From an uncultured Bacillaceae bacterium (GTDB taxonomy: Bacteria; Bacillota; Bacilli; Bacillales; Caldibacillaceae): DNA of 8,029 nucleotides. The notes below the pieces were generated by a model. The model did no database searches. It had not been told where the DNA came from and saw only the letters and a list, made by a program, of their open reading frames with translations. The stretch covers positions 1 through 8,029 of the forward strand of contig CALGYZ010000012.1 of assembly GCA_937934645.1 (NCBI GenBank), given 5' to 3'. Made by a program: the position numbers and the translations under genes. Shown piece by piece: positions 6,157-8,029 of the stretch (positions are counted from its first letter, which is position 1; every line of letters starts with the position of its first letter).

Positions 6157-7344
6157 ATGGCCGACAAAAATAAATCCACTTATACGTTAACATTGCTCCT
6201 TATCAATTTATTCATCGCATTTCTGGGGATCAGTCTTGTCATTCCCGTAATGCCGACTTTAATGAATGAATTAAATATATCAGGCACAACCGTCGGGTAT
6301 TTAGTTGCTGTATTTGCATTAACCCAGTTGTTTATATCTCCTGTTGCCGGCCGCTGGACCGACAGATTCGGACGGAAAATTATGATCATAAATGGACTGT
6401 TAATTTACAGTGTATCAGAAGTATTATTCGGAATCGGAAAAAGTGTTGATATTTTATTTATATCGAGAATTCTCGGGGGAATAAGTGCGGCCTTCATTAT
6501 GCCGGCAGTAACAGCATTTATAGCTGATATCACAACGGTAAAAACACGTCCAAAAGCATTTGGATATATGTCAGCTTCCATATCAACCGGTTTTATTATC
6601 GGTCCTGGTCTTGGCGGATTCATCGCGGAATTCGGCCATCGTGTTCCCTTTTTTGTAGCAGCCGTTCTGGGCTTTCTGGCAGCCATCCTTTCTTTTACTA
6701 CATTAAGAGAGCCTGAACGGAATTATGAAAGAGATGAACAGTCAGTCCAAATATCCGGCTTTAAAAAAATCTTTACCCAACCTTACTTTATCCCATTATT
6801 AATCATTTTCATTTCATCATTCGGTCTGGCAGCCTTCGAATCACTTTTTTCATTATTTACTGACCATAAATTCGGTTTCACCCCCAAAGATATCGCCATT
6901 ATGATCACCGGTGGGGCATTAATCGGTGCTATTGCACAAGTATTCCTTTTTGACCGCTTAACAGAATGGTGGGGGGAAATCCGTTTAGTCCGTTACAGCT
7001 TTATCATCTCTGCGATTCTTGTTTTTATGATGACTGTTGTCCACACTTACCTAACAATTATGCTCGTTACATTTACTGTATTTATCGGTTTCGATCTGAT
7101 GCGTCCGGCAGTAACGAACTATTTAACAAAAATCGCCGGAAATGAACAAGGATTTGCCGGCGGTATGAATTCAATGTTTACAAGCATAGGAAATGTACTC
7201 GGTCCTATCGTAGGCGGGTTTTTATTTGATATAAATTTAAATTATCCTTTTTATTTTTCAACTTTGATCATGCTGATTGGAATAGCTCTTACTCTTGTTT
7301 GGAAAAATCCAAAAAGAAGTAAAAAACATTTTCATATAGAATAG
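6157..7344 (+). CDS. bmr: Multidrug efflux transporter of the major facilitator superfamily, Bmr type
   Basis: 395 residues with about 12 hydrophobic segments, an inner-membrane proton antiporter that exports cationic and other lipophilic drugs. It matches my memory of Bacillus subtilis Bmr (389 residues) nearly throughout, for example NLFIAFLG, FIADITT.KTRPKA, PFYFSTL and the segment KIAGNEQGFAGGMNSMFTSI; it is also related to NorA. DHA1-family motifs are intact: motif A GRWTDRFGRK (65-74, between helices 2 and 3) and the antiporter motif C region GFIIGPGLGG (145-154). The start is clear: AGGAGG (6146-6151) sits 5 bases before ATG. It is a single gene with its own promoter candidate and terminator. 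In B. subtilis bmr is followed by its activator gene bmrR; that gene is absent downstream here. The alternative name norA would fit the family but the Bmr resemblance is stronger. Confidence 0.95.
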   Translation: MADKNKSTYTLTLLLINLFIAFLGISLVIPVMPTLMNELNISGTTVGYLVAVFALTQLFISPVAGRWTDRFGRKIMIINGLLIYSVSEVLFGIGKSVDILFISRILGGISAAFIMPAVTAFIADITTVKTRPKAFGYMSASISTGFIIGPGLGGFIAEFGHRVPFFVAAVLGFLAAILSFTTLREPERNYERDEQSVQISGFKKIFTQPYFIPLLIIFISSFGLAAFESLFSLFTDHKFGFTPKDIAIMITGGALIGAIAQVFLFDRLTEWWGEIRLVRYSFIISAILVFMMTVVHTYLTIMLVTFTVFIGFDLMRPAVTNYLTKIAGNEQGFAGGMNSMFTSIGNVLGPIVGGFLFDINLNYPFYFSTLIMLIGIALTLVWKNPKRSKKHFHIE

Positions 7345-7428
7345 ATCATTGAAAAAAATATTTCACAACTTAATTATAATATACTTTATTAATCATGTCC
7401 GGATGGTTGAAGTTTTCATCATCAATAA

Positions 7429-7476
7429 AAAAAGAGTACCCATAGACCATCAATTTGACCTATGGATACTCTTTTT
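7429..7476 (+). terminator. Intrinsic terminator after bmr
   Basis: A 17-base stem (7429-7445 with 7460-7476) with a single mismatch and a 14-base loop starts with a run of A and ends in TTTTT, followed by A+T-rich DNA. It begins 84 bases past the bmr stop. The A run on the other side allows it to work in both directions. The 84 bases before it show no gene. Confidence 0.85.
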
Positions 7477-7755
7477 ATTATATTCCTTGCCTCTGAGTAT
7501 AAAAAAGATATTTTATAACTTAAGGTCAGATGAATCTCTACTTCGTTTAATCCCTTATTACGGTAAAATAAGTAAACCGCAGTCTTCAGAAAGCTTGGGT
7601 AAAAACGGACTTCGTGTATAAATAGTAATTACCTTATATATTCTTGCGCTTTTTCCGATACAGTAGGCAGAATTTAGAATATCAGAAACATAATATATGA
7701 AATCCCATATTAAAATATTTTGCATTATTATGATCCGTATAAAGCATGGAATAAT
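7477..7755. other. Non-coding gap, no recognised feature
   Basis: About 280 A+T-rich bases lie between the bmr terminator and the tRNA operon terminator. A plus-strand frame runs through the terminator to 7621 with a C-terminal stretch reading SDESLLRLIPYYGKISKPQ, but it has no ribosome binding site or plausible start and is crossed by a hairpin. It could be a fragment of a lost gene or chance. No RNA gene, promoter or repeat was recognised. Confidence 0.5.
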
Positions 7756-7793
7756 AAAAAACGAGTGCAGAATTTTTTCTGCACTCGTTTTTT
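7756..7793 (-). terminator. Intrinsic terminator of the tRNA operon
   Basis: A perfect 17-base stem (7756-7772 with 7777-7793) with a TTTT loop gives a GC-rich core (cgagtgcagaa) and TTTTTT on the minus strand. It starts 2 bases after the 3' end of tRNA-Leu, so tRNA-Leu is the last gene of the operon. Confidence 0.95.
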
Positions 7794-7795
7794 AA

Positions 7796-7879
7796 TGCCG
7801 AAGGCGGGACTCGAACCCGCATGCCGGTAAAGGCACATGATTTTGAGTCATGCGTGTCTGCCAGTTCCACCACTTCGGC
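7796..7879 (-). tRNA. tRNA-Leu (CAA)
   Basis: 84 bases with 5' GCCGAAG pairing with 3' CTTCGGC and discriminator A. The anticodon stem CATGA/TCATG encloses CTCAAAA, giving anticodon CAA (reads UUG). A long variable arm (class II) and a T arm with GGTTCGAGTCC are present. CCA is not encoded. It is the last gene of the operon, 19 bases after tRNA-Cys. Confidence 0.97.
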
Positions 7880-7898
7880 AGAATAAAAAAATAAATAG

Positions 7899-7969
<71 letters not shown>

Positions 7970-7980
7970 GTAGATAAAAG

Positions 7981-8029
7981 AGCGGAAGACGGGATTCGAA
8001 CCCGCGACCCCCACCTTGGCAAGGTGGTA
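7981..8029 (-). tRNA. tRNA-Gly (GCC), 5' part beyond window
   Basis: The 3' portion is visible. The anticodon stem CCACC/GGTGG encloses TTGCCAA, anticodon GCC. The T arm GGTTCGAATCC and acceptor 3' strand CTTCCGC with discriminator U follow. The D arm and 5' acceptor strand are cut off by the edge. The order Gly-Cys-Leu then terminator is what I recall from the end of a B. subtilis tRNA operon. Confidence 0.95.

Noticed and set aside
7349..7621. Plus-strand 90-residue reading frame after bmr
   Set aside because: It has no ribosome binding site, is crossed by the bmr terminator hairpin and is of low-complexity A+T composition; kept only as a remark in the gap entry.
7682..7873. Minus-strand 63-residue reading frame
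   Set aside because: Its first 25 or so residues are translated tRNA-Leu sequence and the frame then runs through the tRNA terminator, a well-known false gene.

Overview
The window comes from a low-GC Gram-positive bacterium of the Bacillus group (order Bacillales). Support comes from the AGGAGG-type ribosome binding sites, the A+T-rich intergenic DNA with U-tailed hairpin terminators, a multidrug transporter that closely resembles Bacillus subtilis Bmr, and a tRNA run Gly-Cys-Leu without encoded CCA ends, the order I recall at the end of a B. subtilis tRNA operon. Species cannot be fixed from sequence alone.

Layout. Positions 1-1355 (minus strand) hold the N-terminal part of a large secreted protein. 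It has a signal peptide, about 330 residues of presumed adhesive region, then a pure Asp-Ala dipeptide repeat that runs off the window edge. Its best start is a TTG with a near-perfect ribosome binding site, preceded by a long leader with several small hairpins. A strong terminator at 1661-1690 separates it from 1721-2890 (minus), a transcription regulator with a receiver-like domain lacking the usual phosphorylation residues, a winged helix and a BTAD helical domain. Just upstream, 2984-4726 (minus) encodes a 580-residue cytosolic protein with an unrecognised N-terminal part and a probable alpha/alpha-toroid (six-hairpin glycosidase-like) C-terminal part. The two probably form one operon, driven by a promoter at 4818-4846 that lies inside a striking set of nested inverted repeats (4793-4939).

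Further right, a well-supported ADP-ribosylglycohydrolase (5041-5919, minus) ends in its own terminator. It is divergent from bmr (6157-7344, plus), which has an extended -10 promoter candidate and a strong terminator. About 280 bases without recognised content follow. The end of a minus-strand tRNA operon closes the window: Leu(CAA), Cys(GCA), Gly(GCC, cut by the edge), with a terminator at 7756-7793.

How the genes may work together. The most interesting unit is the left half: a toroid-like enzyme plus a probable phosphorylation-independent BTAD regulator, beside a repeat-rich surface protein. A plausible inference, not proven here, is that the regulator controls its own operon through the palindromes upstream and possibly the adhesin. 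The ADP-ribosylglycohydrolase, bmr and tRNA genes look like ordinary chromosomal neighbours.
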